Source of the DNA: Deminuibacter sp966424055
GTDB lineage: Bacteria > Bacteroidota > Bacteroidia > Chitinophagales > Chitinophagaceae
NCBI GenBank assembly: GCA_966424055.1
Contig: CBJLMB010000010.1
Span: 62,001 to 126,000 of the forward strand
Direction of reading: 5' to 3'
Length of the DNA: 64,000 nucleotides
This document shows, one piece after another, positions 8,840-18,339 of this stretch (position 1 is its first letter; every line of letters begins with the position of its first letter). Made by a program: the position numbers and the translations under genes. The notes beneath the pieces were generated by a model. It ran no database searches. It was not told the origin of the DNA and saw only the letters and a list, made by a program, of their open reading frames with translations.

Positions 8840-10984
8840 CTACGGTGCATGAAACAGCACACCCGCACCCAGGGTGCTCCGCTGCTGTCCCTGTGGCTGA
8901 ATATATACGTTCAATGAATTATCGCCGCCGGCATCATAATACAATACCTTAATGGCATGATAACCCTTTTTCAGCGCGATTTTTCCACTTACTTCATTGG
9001 CGCCATGCTCGCCATCATTGTTGATGACCATTGCTTCATCGATCAATAACTGGCTGCCATCGTCTGAAGCAAGTGTGAAGGTGTATACACCATCAGTACT
9101 GATCTTGATATAACCGGTGAAGGCAAACGCAAATTTCTCTTTGCGGTCTTTTTCACTCAGGGAAATAGTTTCTGCCGATCCTGTTTTCTTGGGTACCTGG
9201 TCATTGATCACAGCCAGGCTGCTTTTGCCTTCCGGTTCAAAATACTGGTAAGTAACGCCTGGCACCACTTTGGGTACTTCCAGCGCAGGCAGCCAGTCGT
9301 AGGAGATGGCGTTTTCCTGTGCTGTCAGGCTGGGCAGCGCATCACCGTTAAAAGCAATAGCTTTAATATTGGCATTGCGCTTAAGTGTAAACGGTTTTTT
9401 ATACAGTGATGACTGGCGGTCGGGTTCGCTGCCATCAGTGGTGTACCTGATTTCCGCGCCTTTTTGCCCGGTAATAATGATGGTGGGTTGCAGGCTGTTT
9501 TTAGGATAATCTGCAACAATATGTGGCTGGTGTGTGTATTTGCCGTAATCATCTATCCTGATCACATAGGCATAAGGTGCTTTTATTTTATTGGGGTCGT
9601 AAGCGGGCAGGTGTACCAATATATTGCTGTCTGCTTTTTCCCATTGCAGTGGCTGTCCCGTAGCCAGCAGGCTCAGTTTGGTGCCTTCAGGCAGGGTGAT
9701 GTTCTGCAGGGTTATCTGCCCGTTAACCGGGTAGCGGGGCAGTATGGCATACAGTGTATTGGTTTGTTCGTTATAAGTATAGAATGCATCCCGCACTGCA
9801 TAACCAGGTTCAGGACTGACAGTGGTTTTTAAGATCGGGTCTTCTTTGGAAGAAGGTCTGTAATGCCTGTCGCCATCCGTCCACTGGGAGGGAACACGCC
9901 AGCGGCTGGTATTGTAAATAGCTTCCCCGTTTTCTTTCAACCACCGGCCAATATCGAGCAGGCGCTCCTGCATAATGGGTGGAATTTTACCATCAGCATC
10001 CGGACCAATATCGAGCAGGAAATTACCACCGCGGCTCACTTTATCTACCAGCTGCAATACCAATGATTGTGATGAATTATAATCCCATGCATCTTCTGCA
10101 CGGTTGTATCCATAAGAGAAACCTATACCACGGCTTTCTTCCCAGGCATGATCAGCAAAATCAACATCAGGCTGGTATTCGGGGGTATAAAAACCTGCAT
10201 GGTGAAAACGCACACCCGAGCCCCAGCGGTCATTCACCACAATACTGTCTTTTACTCCGCTGCTATTGTACAGCCAGGAAAGAAATTCTTTTGATTTCCA
10301 TTTTTCAGCAGTCATTTCCCACTCACCATCAGTCCACAATACATAAGGCCGGTATTGTTTAATGAGGTCTTTCATCTGGGGGATTTCATGTTCGGTCACA
10401 TATTTATTTTTATCCTGCAGCCACAGCGGGTTATACCATTCATAAAGCGAATAATACAGACCGGGTTTTACAGAAGTTTTGCGTACGGCTTTGAACAGAT
10501 CGCCGATCAGGTCTCTTTTAGGGCCAACAGCGGTGGCATTCCAGGGGAAGCCCCAGTCCCTGTCGGCTTCCTTACTGGGCCAGAGGCAAAAGCCATCATG
10601 GTGTTTGGAGGTAAGTACAATATATCTGGCGCCGGCCTGTTCAAACAAACGGGCCCATTCTTCGGGATCAAAAAACTGGGCTTTAAACTGGTCGGCCAGC
10701 TGATAATACGTGGTGCGGCCATATTTCAGCTGGTGATAATCAGCTACCTTACCATCAAAACTTTTATTTACCAGCCAGTTCTGGTACCATTCGGCATAAT
10801 TGCCCTTAGGGGCATAAGCCGGAACGGAATAAACACCCCAGTGAATAAAAATGCCGAATTTGGCATTGCGGAACCATTCGGGTGTCGCGCGCTGGTCGAG
10901 ACTTTCCCAGGTGGGCTGATAGGGTTGGGCAAATAAAAAACGGGAGAGAAAGATGCAAACAAAGGCCAGCCAGTACTTCTTCAT
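8840..10984 (-). CDS. secreted alpha-L-fucosidase (GH29) with chitobiase-C-like and PA14 domains
   Basis: This 714-residue protein has a signal peptide (about residues 1-19, ending RFLFAQ). The GH29 barrel follows at about 25-370, with GIFIHWGVYSVPAYAP, YIVLTSKHHDGFCLWPSK and predicted nucleophile Asp219 in VLWTDGEWE. A beta-sandwich comes next, then a chitobiase/hexosaminidase C-terminal-like domain near 455-530 (IRYTTDGSEPD). A PA14 module at about 565-700 (GVYTFTLASDDGSQLLIDE) probably binds sugar. It would release alpha-linked fucose from glycans outside the cytoplasm. The ATG at 10984 is chosen because the signal peptide starts there. The divergent LacI regulator at 11442 is the likely controller. 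Confidence 0.93.
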   Translation of the reverse strand: MKKYWLAFVCIFLSRFLFAQPYQPTWESLDQRATPEWFRNAKFGIFIHWGVYSVPAYAPKGNYAEWYQNWLVNKSFDGKVADYHQLKYGRTTYYQLADQFKAQFFDPEEWARLFEQAGARYIVLTSKHHDGFCLWPSKEADRDWGFPWNATAVGPKRDLIGDLFKAVRKTSVKPGLYYSLYEWYNPLWLQDKNKYVTEHEIPQMKDLIKQYRPYVLWTDGEWEMTAEKWKSKEFLSWLYNSSGVKDSIVVNDRWGSGVRFHHAGFYTPEYQPDVDFADHAWEESRGIGFSYGYNRAEDAWDYNSSQSLVLQLVDKVSRGGNFLLDIGPDADGKIPPIMQERLLDIGRWLKENGEAIYNTSRWRVPSQWTDGDRHYRPSSKEDPILKTTVSPEPGYAVRDAFYTYNEQTNTLYAILPRYPVNGQITLQNITLPEGTKLSLLATGQPLQWEKADSNILVHLPAYDPNKIKAPYAYVIRIDDYGKYTHQPHIVADYPKNSLQPTIIITGQKGAEIRYTTDGSEPDRQSSLYKKPFTLKRNANIKAIAFNGDALPSLTAQENAISYDWLPALEVPKVVPGVTYQYFEPEGKSSLAVINDQVPKKTGSAETISLSEKDRKEKFAFAFTGYIKISTDGVYTFTLASDDGSQLLIDEAMVINNDGEHGANEVSGKIALKKGYHAIKVLYYDAGGDNSLNVYIQPQGQQRSTLGAGVLFHAP

Positions 10985-11441
10985 ATGTTGCTTGTTTTTG
11001 TAAAGGTTATACCAGGGGCGGCGAATATATCGCCCGCTACAGCATTTGCATGAAATGAATGATCGTGTTGCGTTGTTCATTTTGCAAAGGGAAAATAAGC
11101 AATAGCCGGTGTATGGGCCCTGGTACAAAGCCTGGCCGGTATTGCCTGTTTTACCCCGGAAAGATAAAACACCTGCGCCAACCTGCCCATTTTTCGGGCC
11201 GGTTTCTTGTGGACACAGGATTATAGCAAACTCAGGCTGATGACAAAACGTATTAATAAAAAAACTGTATCGCCTGCCACACCAGCCCGAAATATTTATT
11301 TACGGATAATTGGATAAAGTTTAAGAACTTGCCAGTGCCATATTCGCCGTGAAAGCGAATGGAAAGCAAACGATTGTTTTGAATAAATGCCTTCGGTTGC
11401 GCTATTTTATTTCACTTTTAAACTGTACTGTTAGCGTTCCC
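10985..11441. other. shared upstream region of the fucosidase and LacI genes
   Basis: This 457-bp divergent gap has no convincing gene; an in-frame extension of the LacI gene from a GTG at 11349 is not family-like. It should hold promoters for both directions. One LacI-type operator candidate lies at 11367-11381 and is listed separately. Confidence 0.5.
11367..11381. promoter_or_regulatory. candidate LacI-family operator
   Basis: CAAACGATTGTTTTG is an imperfect palindrome with a central CG, as in many LacI-family operators (CAAA/TTTG outer arms). It lies 61 bp upstream of the LacI-type gene start, where autoregulation or control of the divergent fucosidase would be expected. Only sequence symmetry and position support this. 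Confidence 0.35.
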
Positions 11442-12455
11442 ATGGAGAAAAAACTACCAACGATCAAAGAAATAGCGAGGCGATTGAATGTTTCCGTATC
11501 CACCGTATCCAGAGCTCTACACAACCATCCCAGTATCGGTTTGCGCACCAAAATGCAGGTGCAGAAGCTGGCCGCCGAACTGAACTACGAACCCAATCAA
11601 ACAGCCATTTTTTTTAAACAGGGAAGGAAGTTCACCATCGGCGTGGTATTGCCTGCCCTGAAGGAAGAGTTTTTTTCAACCGCCATCAATGGTATTGAAG
11701 ATACAGCCTACCAGCATAATTACACGGTACTGATGGGGCAATCGCACGATGATGTGGAAAAAGAACGGCGCGTAGTGGAGGCCATGAAAAACCACCGGGT
11801 AGACGGTATCCTGGCTTCTATTGCCAAAAACACTTCTTCTTTTGAACATTTTGATGAACTGAAGAAATACAATATTCCCGTTGTGTTTTTCGACCGGGTG
11901 CCCGATGTACAGGATATTCATTCTGTGAGCTGCAACCTGTTCAACAGCACCATCGATACCATTGATCTGCTGGTAAAGAAAGGACATAAACGTATTGGCT
12001 ATATACAGGGCCCGGTAACCGTAAGGTTCAAGAATGAAAGGTTGGAGGGCTATCATGAGGCGCACCGCCGTAACCAGCTGCCCGTGGATGAGGCACTGAT
12101 CGTGCACACCGATTTTTCACCCGAAGGCACCAATGAGGCCATGGAAAAACTGCTTTCACTCAAAAGCAAACCCACTGCTATTGTTACATTCAACGATTAT
12201 GTGGCACTGGACGCCATTAAATATGCAAGGCAGAAAAAGTTAAAGCTGAACAAGGATATCTGTTTTGTAAGTTATGCCAACCTGCCCATCACCAGTTATC
12301 TCGATCATCCGCCTATCGCCAGTGTTGAACAGTTCCCCTATGAACAAGGCGTGGCTGCAACAGAACTGTTGTTTAAACTGCTCGACCTTAAGTCAAGGCA
12401 GGAGACCACCACCCCTGAGAATATTGTGCTGAAGGCAGAGTTGATGATGCATTGA
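11442..12455 (+). CDS. LacI family transcriptional regulator
   Basis: This 337-residue regulator has an N-terminal HTH with the classic pattern TIKEIARRLNVSVSTVSRAL and hinge KLAAELNYEPNQTA. A periplasmic-binding-protein-like effector domain follows from about residue 62 (FTIGVVLPALKEEFFSTAIN, VDGILASIAKNT, GHKRIGYIQGP and VSYANLPITSYLDHPPIASV). The ATG at 11442 puts the HTH at residues 5-25, as is usual. It probably senses a sugar and controls the divergent secreted fucosidase at 8840-10984; the effector is unknown. Confidence 0.94.
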   Translation: MEKKLPTIKEIARRLNVSVSTVSRALHNHPSIGLRTKMQVQKLAAELNYEPNQTAIFFKQGRKFTIGVVLPALKEEFFSTAINGIEDTAYQHNYTVLMGQSHDDVEKERRVVEAMKNHRVDGILASIAKNTSSFEHFDELKKYNIPVVFFDRVPDVQDIHSVSCNLFNSTIDTIDLLVKKGHKRIGYIQGPVTVRFKNERLEGYHEAHRRNQLPVDEALIVHTDFSPEGTNEAMEKLLSLKSKPTAIVTFNDYVALDAIKYARQKKLKLNKDICFVSYANLPITSYLDHPPIASVEQFPYEQGVAATELLFKLLDLKSRQETTTPENIVLKAELMMH

Positions 12456-12460
12456 GGGTG

Positions 12461-12513
12461 GTTGAGAGGTTGAATGGTTGAGAGGTTGAATGGTTGAGAG
12501 GTTGAATGGTTGA
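12461..12513. repeat. 16-bp tandem repeat downstream of the LacI gene
   Basis: About three near-identical copies of TTGAGAGGTTGAATGG lie head to tail, followed by a degenerate unit TTGATTGG. The repeat starts a few bases after the LacI gene stop. It is too short and irregular to be CRISPR and codes for nothing recognisable. Confidence 0.85.
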
Positions 12514-12854
12514 TTGGTGGGGAATGGAATTGGGGATAGGGTAAATGTCGCTTCTCGCTTCTCGTTTCTCGATTCCCGCTTCCGATTCACGGACATTGGT
12601 TGAGCGGTTGAAGGGTTTGATGGAGATGTAGGGGAGGTAAAAGATGTTGTAACAATTACTGGAAGGCCTGAATTATTAGAACTTTCAAAAATTTCTAAAA
12701 AAAATGGTTCAAATATTTGTCCGGGACAGGGAAAGATATTTACTTTGAATAAGCAAATGTTCAATGCATTTGTTCTTTATCGATTCTTGCTTCAGATTGC
12801 CCGGCTTTGCCAAAGCCATATGAAAATTGAGTATTTATTGTTTTTCAAAAGATA
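12514..12854. other. gene-poor stretch with simple repeats and an unassigned open frame
   Basis: At 12550-12590 there are repeated TTCTCG / GATTC words of the kind also seen near 23837. From 12604 to 12855 one plus-strand frame is open for 83 codons without an early ATG (text such as VVTITGRPELLELSKISKKN). It ends in TAG exactly where a strong terminator hairpin begins. I do not recognise a product; it may be the tail of a decayed gene. Confidence 0.4.
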
Positions 12855-12885
12855 GCACGCTGCAACCACAGCGTGCCTTTTTTTT
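12855..12885 (+). terminator. rho-independent terminator
   Basis: Stem GCACGCTG / CAGCGTGC with loop CAACCA is followed by C and eight T. It is oriented for plus-strand transcripts, ending either LacI read-through or the unassigned frame just upstream, 157 bp before the tricorn gene. Confidence 0.85.
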
Positions 12886-13041
12886 ATATGGCAGGAAGCG
12901 GGGGATACGCGTACAGGCCGGCACCGGCATGTTGAGGCGATATGCCGTTTATCCAAAACTACCTATCGCAACGCGATCATTTGAGTACATTAGTTATTGC
13001 ATAAACGTTTTACTGTAGTTGATAAAAACCAACGATTACTT

Positions 13042-16000
13042 ATGAAGAATCGCGCAGTGTTACTGCCGGCATTATTGCTATGCGCCGGCCAATTATTCGC
13101 ACAGGTAGATGCAGGGCTGTTCAGGTATCCTGATGTATCACAAACCCAGATCGTTTTCTCCTATGCCAATGATATCTGGATCATGCCCAAAGAAGGCGGC
13201 CTTGCCATTAAGCTGAGCTCGCCACCAGGCATGGAGATGTTTCCCAAGTTTTCACCCGATGGCAAAACCATCGCTTTTACCGGCAATTATGATGGCAACA
13301 AAGATGTATATGTATTACCCGCGGCCGGTGGTGTTCCACTGCGCCTGACTTCGCATGGATATACTGACCGGGTGGTTGACTGGACACCGGATGGCAAAAA
13401 TGTATTGTTCGCTTCTACCCGTGAAAGCGGCAAAGAACGGTTCGACCAGTTTTATACTATTCCGGCCACCGGTGGTGCTGCCAGCAAACTGCCGCTGGCC
13501 TATGCCGAATTTGGTTCTTATTCGCCCGATGGCAAGCAGATGGCTGTTACTTTCCGTTCGCAGGCTTTCCGCAACTGGAAACGCTACAGGGGCGGCTGGA
13601 AAGCAGATATCCATATTTTTGATTTTACCAACCTCAGTTCTGAAAATATCTCGGCCAGTGATATAGCCGGTGATGAGTTTCCCATGTGGAAAGGCGATTA
13701 TATTTATTTTCTTTCCGACAGGGGTGCAGAGCTGCGAATGAACCTGTGGCGCTACCAGGTAAACACTAAAAAGTTTGAACAACTGACCCATTTTAAGGAA
13801 GCGGATATCCATTTCCCTTCATTAGGGCCGGAAGATATTGTGTTTGAAGCAGGCGGAAAACTGTACTTGTTTGGTCTGGCATCGCAGCAGATGAAAGAGG
13901 TGAAAGTGAACATGATCACCGACAGGGCCAGCTTAAGACCCCGGGAAGAATCGGCCGCCCGCTATATTCAGCATGTGAATATTGCTCCTGATGGCAAACG
14001 GGTACTGGTAGAAGCCAGGGGCGATGTGTTTTCATTACCCGCAGAGAACGGCTATGTTAAAAACCTGACCCATACATCCGGGGTGGCAGAACGCTACCCG
14101 GCTTGGTCGCCCGATGCTAAAAAAATTGCTTACTGGAGCGACCAGTCAGGCGAATATGAACTGTGGCTCGCAGATGCCGGCAAGGAAAACAGCGCTGTAA
14201 AGATCAGCGCTTATGGCGCCGGTTTCCGCTACAACCTGTTCTGGTCGCCCGACAGTAAAAAACTGGCTTTTATTGATAAGGCAATGAATGTACGGATACT
14301 GGATGTGAACAGCAGGCAAACTACAGAGGTAGACAAAGCCCTCCGTTATACACAGGGATCATTGGAAGGCTTCTCCTGCAGCTGGTCGGCCGACAGCCGC
14401 TGGCTCGTATACAGCCGTGACCTGGATAATTACCACAGCGCCATATTCCTGTTCGATTACCAGCAAAAAAAGCTGACCCAGGTAACCAATGGTTTTTACG
14501 ACTGCAGTAACCCTGTGTTTGATGCAGAGGGTAAATACCTGTTCCTGTGCACCAACCAGTCGTTCAATCCTGCTTACAGCGGCATTGATAATTCATTTAT
14601 TTATGCGAATGCTACCAAACTGGCTGCCATCAGCCTGAAAAAAACAACAGCTTCTATCCTGGCACCCAAGAATGACAATGTAGATATAAAAGAAGATAAA
14701 GAGGCGGAGAAAAAAGCTGCTGCCGATACAGGCAAAGCGCCCAAAGGCAAACCTGTGGAAGAAAAGAAAACGGACAATGCCGGCAAAGAAAAAGCCGTGG
14801 AGATTGACCTGGATGGGCTCGAAAACCGCCTCACACTGTTGCCTCCCGCTGCAGGGAATTTCGGAAACATCGCTGCAGTAAAAGGCAAGCTGGTATTTCT
14901 GCGTCAGCCCAATACCGGTAGTGGCGATCAGCCTGCTGTGCTTAAATATTATGATATCGAAAGCCGCGAAGAAAAAAATATACTGCCGGATGTGAATGAT
15001 TTTTGGCTCAGTGCCGACCGTCAGAAAATACTGGTACGCAGGGACAATTCATTTTGTGTGATACAGCCAGCAGAAAACCAGCGTTTTGAAAAACTGTTGC
15101 CTGTAGGTGATATGCGTGTGACCGTTGATCCCGTACAGGAATGGAAGCAGATCTTTACGGATGTATGGCGCCTGGAAAGAGACTATTTCTACGATCCCAA
15201 TATGCATGGCGTAAACTGGAACGAAGTAAAACAACGTTACCAGCAGATGCTGAACAGTGCTGTAACAAGGGAAGATGTCAATTTTGTAATAGGTGAAATG
15301 CTGGGTGAGCTGAATGCTTCACATACCTATCATTCCGGTGGTGATGAAGAAAAGGAAAACCATGAAAACATCGGTTACCTGGGTGTTGACTGGCAGGCCG
15401 ATGGGCAATATTATAAGATTAAAAAAATCATCCGCGGTGCGGCATGGGATGCAGAGCTGCGTTCACCGCTTGACCTTCCGGGTATGGGTATTAAGGAAGG
15501 TGATTATATTCTTGCTGTTAATGGTGCACCTGTTACCACTGCCCAGGAGCCCTTTGCTGCATTCCAGAACCTGGCCAACAAAACGGTTGAGCTTACTTAT
15601 AACAGCTCGCCATCTTTCAATGGGGCTAAAACAGCGGTGGTAAAAACAATGGCAGATGAATACCGCCTGCGCAATCTTGCCTGGATTGAAAGCAACCGAA
15701 AACGCGTGGAAGATGCCACCAACGGCGATGCCGGTTATATTTTTGTACCCAGCACAGGTATTGACGGGCAAAATGAACTGATGCGCCAGTTCAATGCCCA
15801 GTGGGATAAAAAATCACTGGTCATTGATGAACGCTTCAATAACGGCGGACAAATACCCGACCGGTTTATTGAAATGCTGAACCGCGCACCATTGGCTTAC
15901 TGGGCTATTCGTGATGGCCATACCTGGCCCTGGCCGCCATTCGCGCATTTTGGTCCGAAGGTGATGCTCATTAACGGATGGAGCGGATCGGGCGGTGATG

Positions 16001-16323
16001 CTTTCCCTGATTTTTTCCGTAAGAAAGGATTGGGGCCCCTGATCGGTGCAAGAACATGGGGAGGCCTTATCGGTATCAGTGGTATACCCGACCTGGTTGA
16101 TGGGGGTACTATTACCGTGCCTTCTTTCCGTATGTTCAATCCCGATGGCACCTGGTTTAAAGAAGGTCATGGTGTTGAGCCGGATATACCGGTTGATGAA
16201 AACCTGGGCTCAATGGCCAAAGGTGTAGACCCTCAGTTGGAACGCGCCATCAGCGAAATAAAACAGTTGCTGAAAACAAAAGGATACCAGCCGCCGTCTA
16301 TACCGGCATACGAAAAACGTTGA
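13042..16323 (+). CDS. tricorn-type S41 serine protease, exported
   Basis: This 1093-residue protein has a signal peptide (to about residue 22, LLLCAGQLFAQ) and two beta-propeller regions, about 25-330 and 330-690, with repeated WSPD/SPDGK blade motifs. The second is interrupted by a charged Lys/Glu/Ala-rich linker at about 546-585. A helical segment (WRLERDYFYDPNMHGVNW, about 700) and a PDZ-like domain near 785-850 follow, then the S41 core. Catalytic candidates are His761 (LNASHTYHS) and Ser983 in GWSGSGGDAF. Tricorn proteases trim peptides from larger complexes; in Bacteroidota exported homologues probably degrade periplasmic peptides. The ATG at 13042 starts the signal peptide. Confidence 0.93.
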   Translation: MKNRAVLLPALLLCAGQLFAQVDAGLFRYPDVSQTQIVFSYANDIWIMPKEGGLAIKLSSPPGMEMFPKFSPDGKTIAFTGNYDGNKDVYVLPAAGGVPLRLTSHGYTDRVVDWTPDGKNVLFASTRESGKERFDQFYTIPATGGAASKLPLAYAEFGSYSPDGKQMAVTFRSQAFRNWKRYRGGWKADIHIFDFTNLSSENISASDIAGDEFPMWKGDYIYFLSDRGAELRMNLWRYQVNTKKFEQLTHFKEADIHFPSLGPEDIVFEAGGKLYLFGLASQQMKEVKVNMITDRASLRPREESAARYIQHVNIAPDGKRVLVEARGDVFSLPAENGYVKNLTHTSGVAERYPAWSPDAKKIAYWSDQSGEYELWLADAGKENSAVKISAYGAGFRYNLFWSPDSKKLAFIDKAMNVRILDVNSRQTTEVDKALRYTQGSLEGFSCSWSADSRWLVYSRDLDNYHSAIFLFDYQQKKLTQVTNGFYDCSNPVFDAEGKYLFLCTNQSFNPAYSGIDNSFIYANATKLAAISLKKTTASILAPKNDNVDIKEDKEAEKKAAADTGKAPKGKPVEEKKTDNAGKEKAVEIDLDGLENRLTLLPPAAGNFGNIAAVKGKLVFLRQPNTGSGDQPAVLKYYDIESREEKNILPDVNDFWLSADRQKILVRRDNSFCVIQPAENQRFEKLLPVGDMRVTVDPVQEWKQIFTDVWRLERDYFYDPNMHGVNWNEVKQRYQQMLNSAVTREDVNFVIGEMLGELNASHTYHSGGDEEKENHENIGYLGVDWQADGQYYKIKKIIRGAAWDAELRSPLDLPGMGIKEGDYILAVNGAPVTTAQEPFAAFQNLANKTVELTYNSSPSFNGAKTAVVKTMADEYRLRNLAWIESNRKRVEDATNGDAGYIFVPSTGIDGQNELMRQFNAQWDKKSLVIDERFNNGGQIPDRFIEMLNRAPLAYWAIRDGHTWPWPPFAHFGPKVMLINGWSGSGGDAFPDFFRKKGLGPLIGARTWGGLIGISGIPDLVDGGTITVPSFRMFNPDGTWFKEGHGVEPDIPVDENLGSMAKGVDPQLERAISEIKQLLKTKGYQPPSIPAYEKR

Positions 16324-16328
16324 TATGC

Positions 16329-16361
16329 AAAAAAGCCCGCGGTACTATCGCGGGCTTTTTT
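16329..16361. terminator. bidirectional terminator
   Basis: AAAAAAGCCCGCG and CGCGGGCTTTTTT flank a short loop directly after the tricorn gene stop. The A and T tracts on both sides let it also serve the minus-strand ABC permease, which ends at 16415. Confidence 0.92.
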
Positions 16362-16414
16362 ATCAGGTTACCTGACAGTTTTTTTATTGGTAAAACAATA
16401 TTCGGTTAGGCAGG

Positions 16415-17164
16415 TTATTTTGTATTCCATTTAAACCATTTAATACCCAGTATGGAAAATACTGCGGTGTACAGCAGGGTGGCCAGCAATGCGTAATTGG
16501 TATCCATACTCCAGGAAGAGGGTTGCATACTGGCAGAGAGCAGTTTTTTCACCGTGCCATAAGGCGACCATTGTACAACCAGCTGTAGTTGCTGGCCGAG
16601 TACGCCAAATTCTCCGAACATACCTACCAGTATAAATATGAAATAAATTAAACGGGCAGTGGAATTGACTGTTTCAGGATTCCTGATAAGTCCTACGATG
16701 ATCTGTCCAAGACTAAGATACACTGCGCCGCCCACCAGGGCCATGGCAGTGCTGAGTAAATATCCTGCCGGCGAAAGTGTGATCTTATCCATATAAACGC
16801 CCGCAATAAATACAGTAATGGTGACCATCAAAATCATCGCGACCTGAACCGAAAGCCGGCTGAACATGATGGTCCAGGTGGGGAGTGGCGCCACACGCAA
16901 GCGCTGGAATATACCTTTATCCCTGTCGCGGGCAATGGAATTGGAATAGCCCATCAGCCCGATGGCGGTGAGCCCTACAGTGATACAGGAAGAAAGTACA
17001 AAGGGGCCGCCCATCTGCGCTACCAGGTTTTTCCAGGAAGCAAGAATAACAACCGGAACCACAAGGATCAGTATAAATGAACGGCGGTTGCGCCATTGTG
17101 TGGTAAAATCAGCACGTATCAGGGAGGATAATGCGGCAGAAGTGGAAGGGGTGACAGTCGTCAT
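16415..17164 (-). CDS. ABC-2 type transporter permease
   Basis: This membrane protein of about 249 residues has six hydrophobic segments (for example FILILVVPVVILASW, VAMILMVTITVFIAGVYM, LIYFIFILVGMFGEFGVLG and a final LLYTAVFSILGIKWF), as in ABC-2 permeases. The cytoplasmic segment SIARDRDKGIFQRLRVAPLP is the family's coupling region. I start at the ATG at 17164, 25 bp after the ATPase gene; an upstream in-frame ATG would overlap that gene. Together the pair forms an exporter of unknown substrate, drug or lipid being usual. Confidence 0.9.
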   Translation of the reverse strand: MTTVTPSTSAALSSLIRADFTTQWRNRRSFILILVVPVVILASWKNLVAQMGGPFVLSSCITVGLTAIGLMGYSNSIARDRDKGIFQRLRVAPLPTWTIMFSRLSVQVAMILMVTITVFIAGVYMDKITLSPAGYLLSTAMALVGGAVYLSLGQIIVGLIRNPETVNSTARLIYFIFILVGMFGEFGVLGQQLQLVVQWSPYGTVKKLLSASMQPSSWSMDTNYALLATLLYTAVFSILGIKWFKWNTK

Positions 17165-17189
17165 ATTGAAATAGGATTTGTAAAATGAA

Positions 17190-17972
17190 TTAAGATCGAA
17201 CAGCGCGGCCGGTAAGCCCAATGAATACATCTTCCAGCGTGATCTTCCCTTTACGGGAAGCGGCAATCACTTCGGGATTGTTCAGGTTATGCTCGATTAA
17301 CGATTGGGGCGTGTCAATAGCAATAATGCGGCCATGGTCGATGATGGCAATACGGTCGCAAACGGCTTCTGCTTCTTCCATGGAATGTGTGGTGAGTAAA
17401 ATAGCATGTCCTTTTTCACGCATTCTTTCAATCCGCTCCCATAATTGCCTGCGCGATTGCGGGTCAAGTCCTGTGGTGGGCTCATCCAGCAACAGCAGTT
17501 GCGGATCGTGAATAGCGGCAATCGCCAGGGAAATACGCTGCTGCTGACCACCGGAAAGCTGGCCGAATTTTTTTGATGCTGCATCCTGCAGGTTAATATC
17601 ACTGAGCAGGGATTGTAGCTTTTCTTTTGAAACAGTGATGCCATATATTCCTGCGAACAGGCGGATGATTTCTGTGATGGTGAGTTCGGGCTGAAAGCTG
17701 GTTGCCTGCAGCTGTACACCCATATTGGCCCTGGCATGCAGCGGCTTGTTCTGGATATTGAACCCGCTCACCACAATGGTGCCGGATCGTGGTTTCAGCA
17801 ATCCCTCTATGGCCCCGAGTGTGCTGGTTTTGCCGGCGCCATTGGGACCTAAAAGACCAAAAATTTCGCCTGGTTTTACATAAAAAGAAACATCCTGCAC
17901 CGCCTGGAATGTGTTATAATAGATGTTGAGGCCCTCAACCTGCAGAATAAAATGATCTTCCTGTTGGTTCAT
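17190..17972 (-). CDS. ABC transporter ATP-binding protein
   Basis: This 260-residue ATPase has Walker A GPNGAGKTS at about residues 43-51, signature LSGGQQQRISLA, Walker B LLLLDEPTTGLD, and the H-loop in LLTTHSMEEAEAVCD. The C-terminal tail ALEDVFIGL-like segment (TLEDVFIGLTGR) is typical of ABC-2/NodI/CcmA-type drug exporters. It is first in a two-gene operon with the permease just downstream. The substrate cannot be predicted. Confidence 0.95.
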   Translation of the reverse strand: MNQQEDHFILQVEGLNIYYNTFQAVQDVSFYVKPGEIFGLLGPNGAGKTSTLGAIEGLLKPRSGTIVVSGFNIQNKPLHARANMGVQLQATSFQPELTITEIIRLFAGIYGITVSKEKLQSLLSDINLQDAASKKFGQLSGGQQQRISLAIAAIHDPQLLLLDEPTTGLDPQSRRQLWERIERMREKGHAILLTTHSMEEAEAVCDRIAIIDHGRIIAIDTPQSLIEHNLNNPEVIAASRKGKITLEDVFIGLTGRAVRS

Positions 17973-18339
17973 TGGTATGTGGTTGTTTGTTTGATGTGAT
18001 CCTAAAGTACTTAAGCCCCCTTCGCGGCAAAGTGTAAAAAGGCAAAATACAGTGAAGGGTCGGTAAAGACAAGCGAATTACCGGTTAAAAATAAAACCTG
18101 CCGGCTGGCAGGTAGATAGATCGGGGCAATGAAGTGTACGAAAACCTATGGAAGTTGCCAGCTTATTCAATGGTTTGTTAAATTGGCTGCGTACCTTTAT
18201 AGGGGTAGTAATTTTACGGCGCAACAGGCATCAGTGGCCAGGGAAAATGTCTCTTGTATAACTGTAGAACACAATGAAACCAGGCAAGCAAGCGTTCTTC
18301 CATTTTATGGGGAACAACCATGCAATGCGCCATGCGATA
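17973..18339. other. divergent intergenic region
   Basis: This region lies between the ABC operon and the lipoprotein gene. It contains a small hairpin ACCTGCC-GGCT-GGCAGGT at 18096-18113 without a T-tract, and promoter-like TTTG (18174) and TACCTTTA (18192) elements spaced 14 bp apart, shorter than the usual 17-20. In-frame ATGs upstream of 18340 exist (from 18274) but give an implausible start. Nothing else is visible. Confidence 0.4.

Noticed and set aside
12461..12513. Possible CRISPR array
   Set aside because: Units are contiguous, only 16 bp, with no unique spacers and no cas genes nearby.
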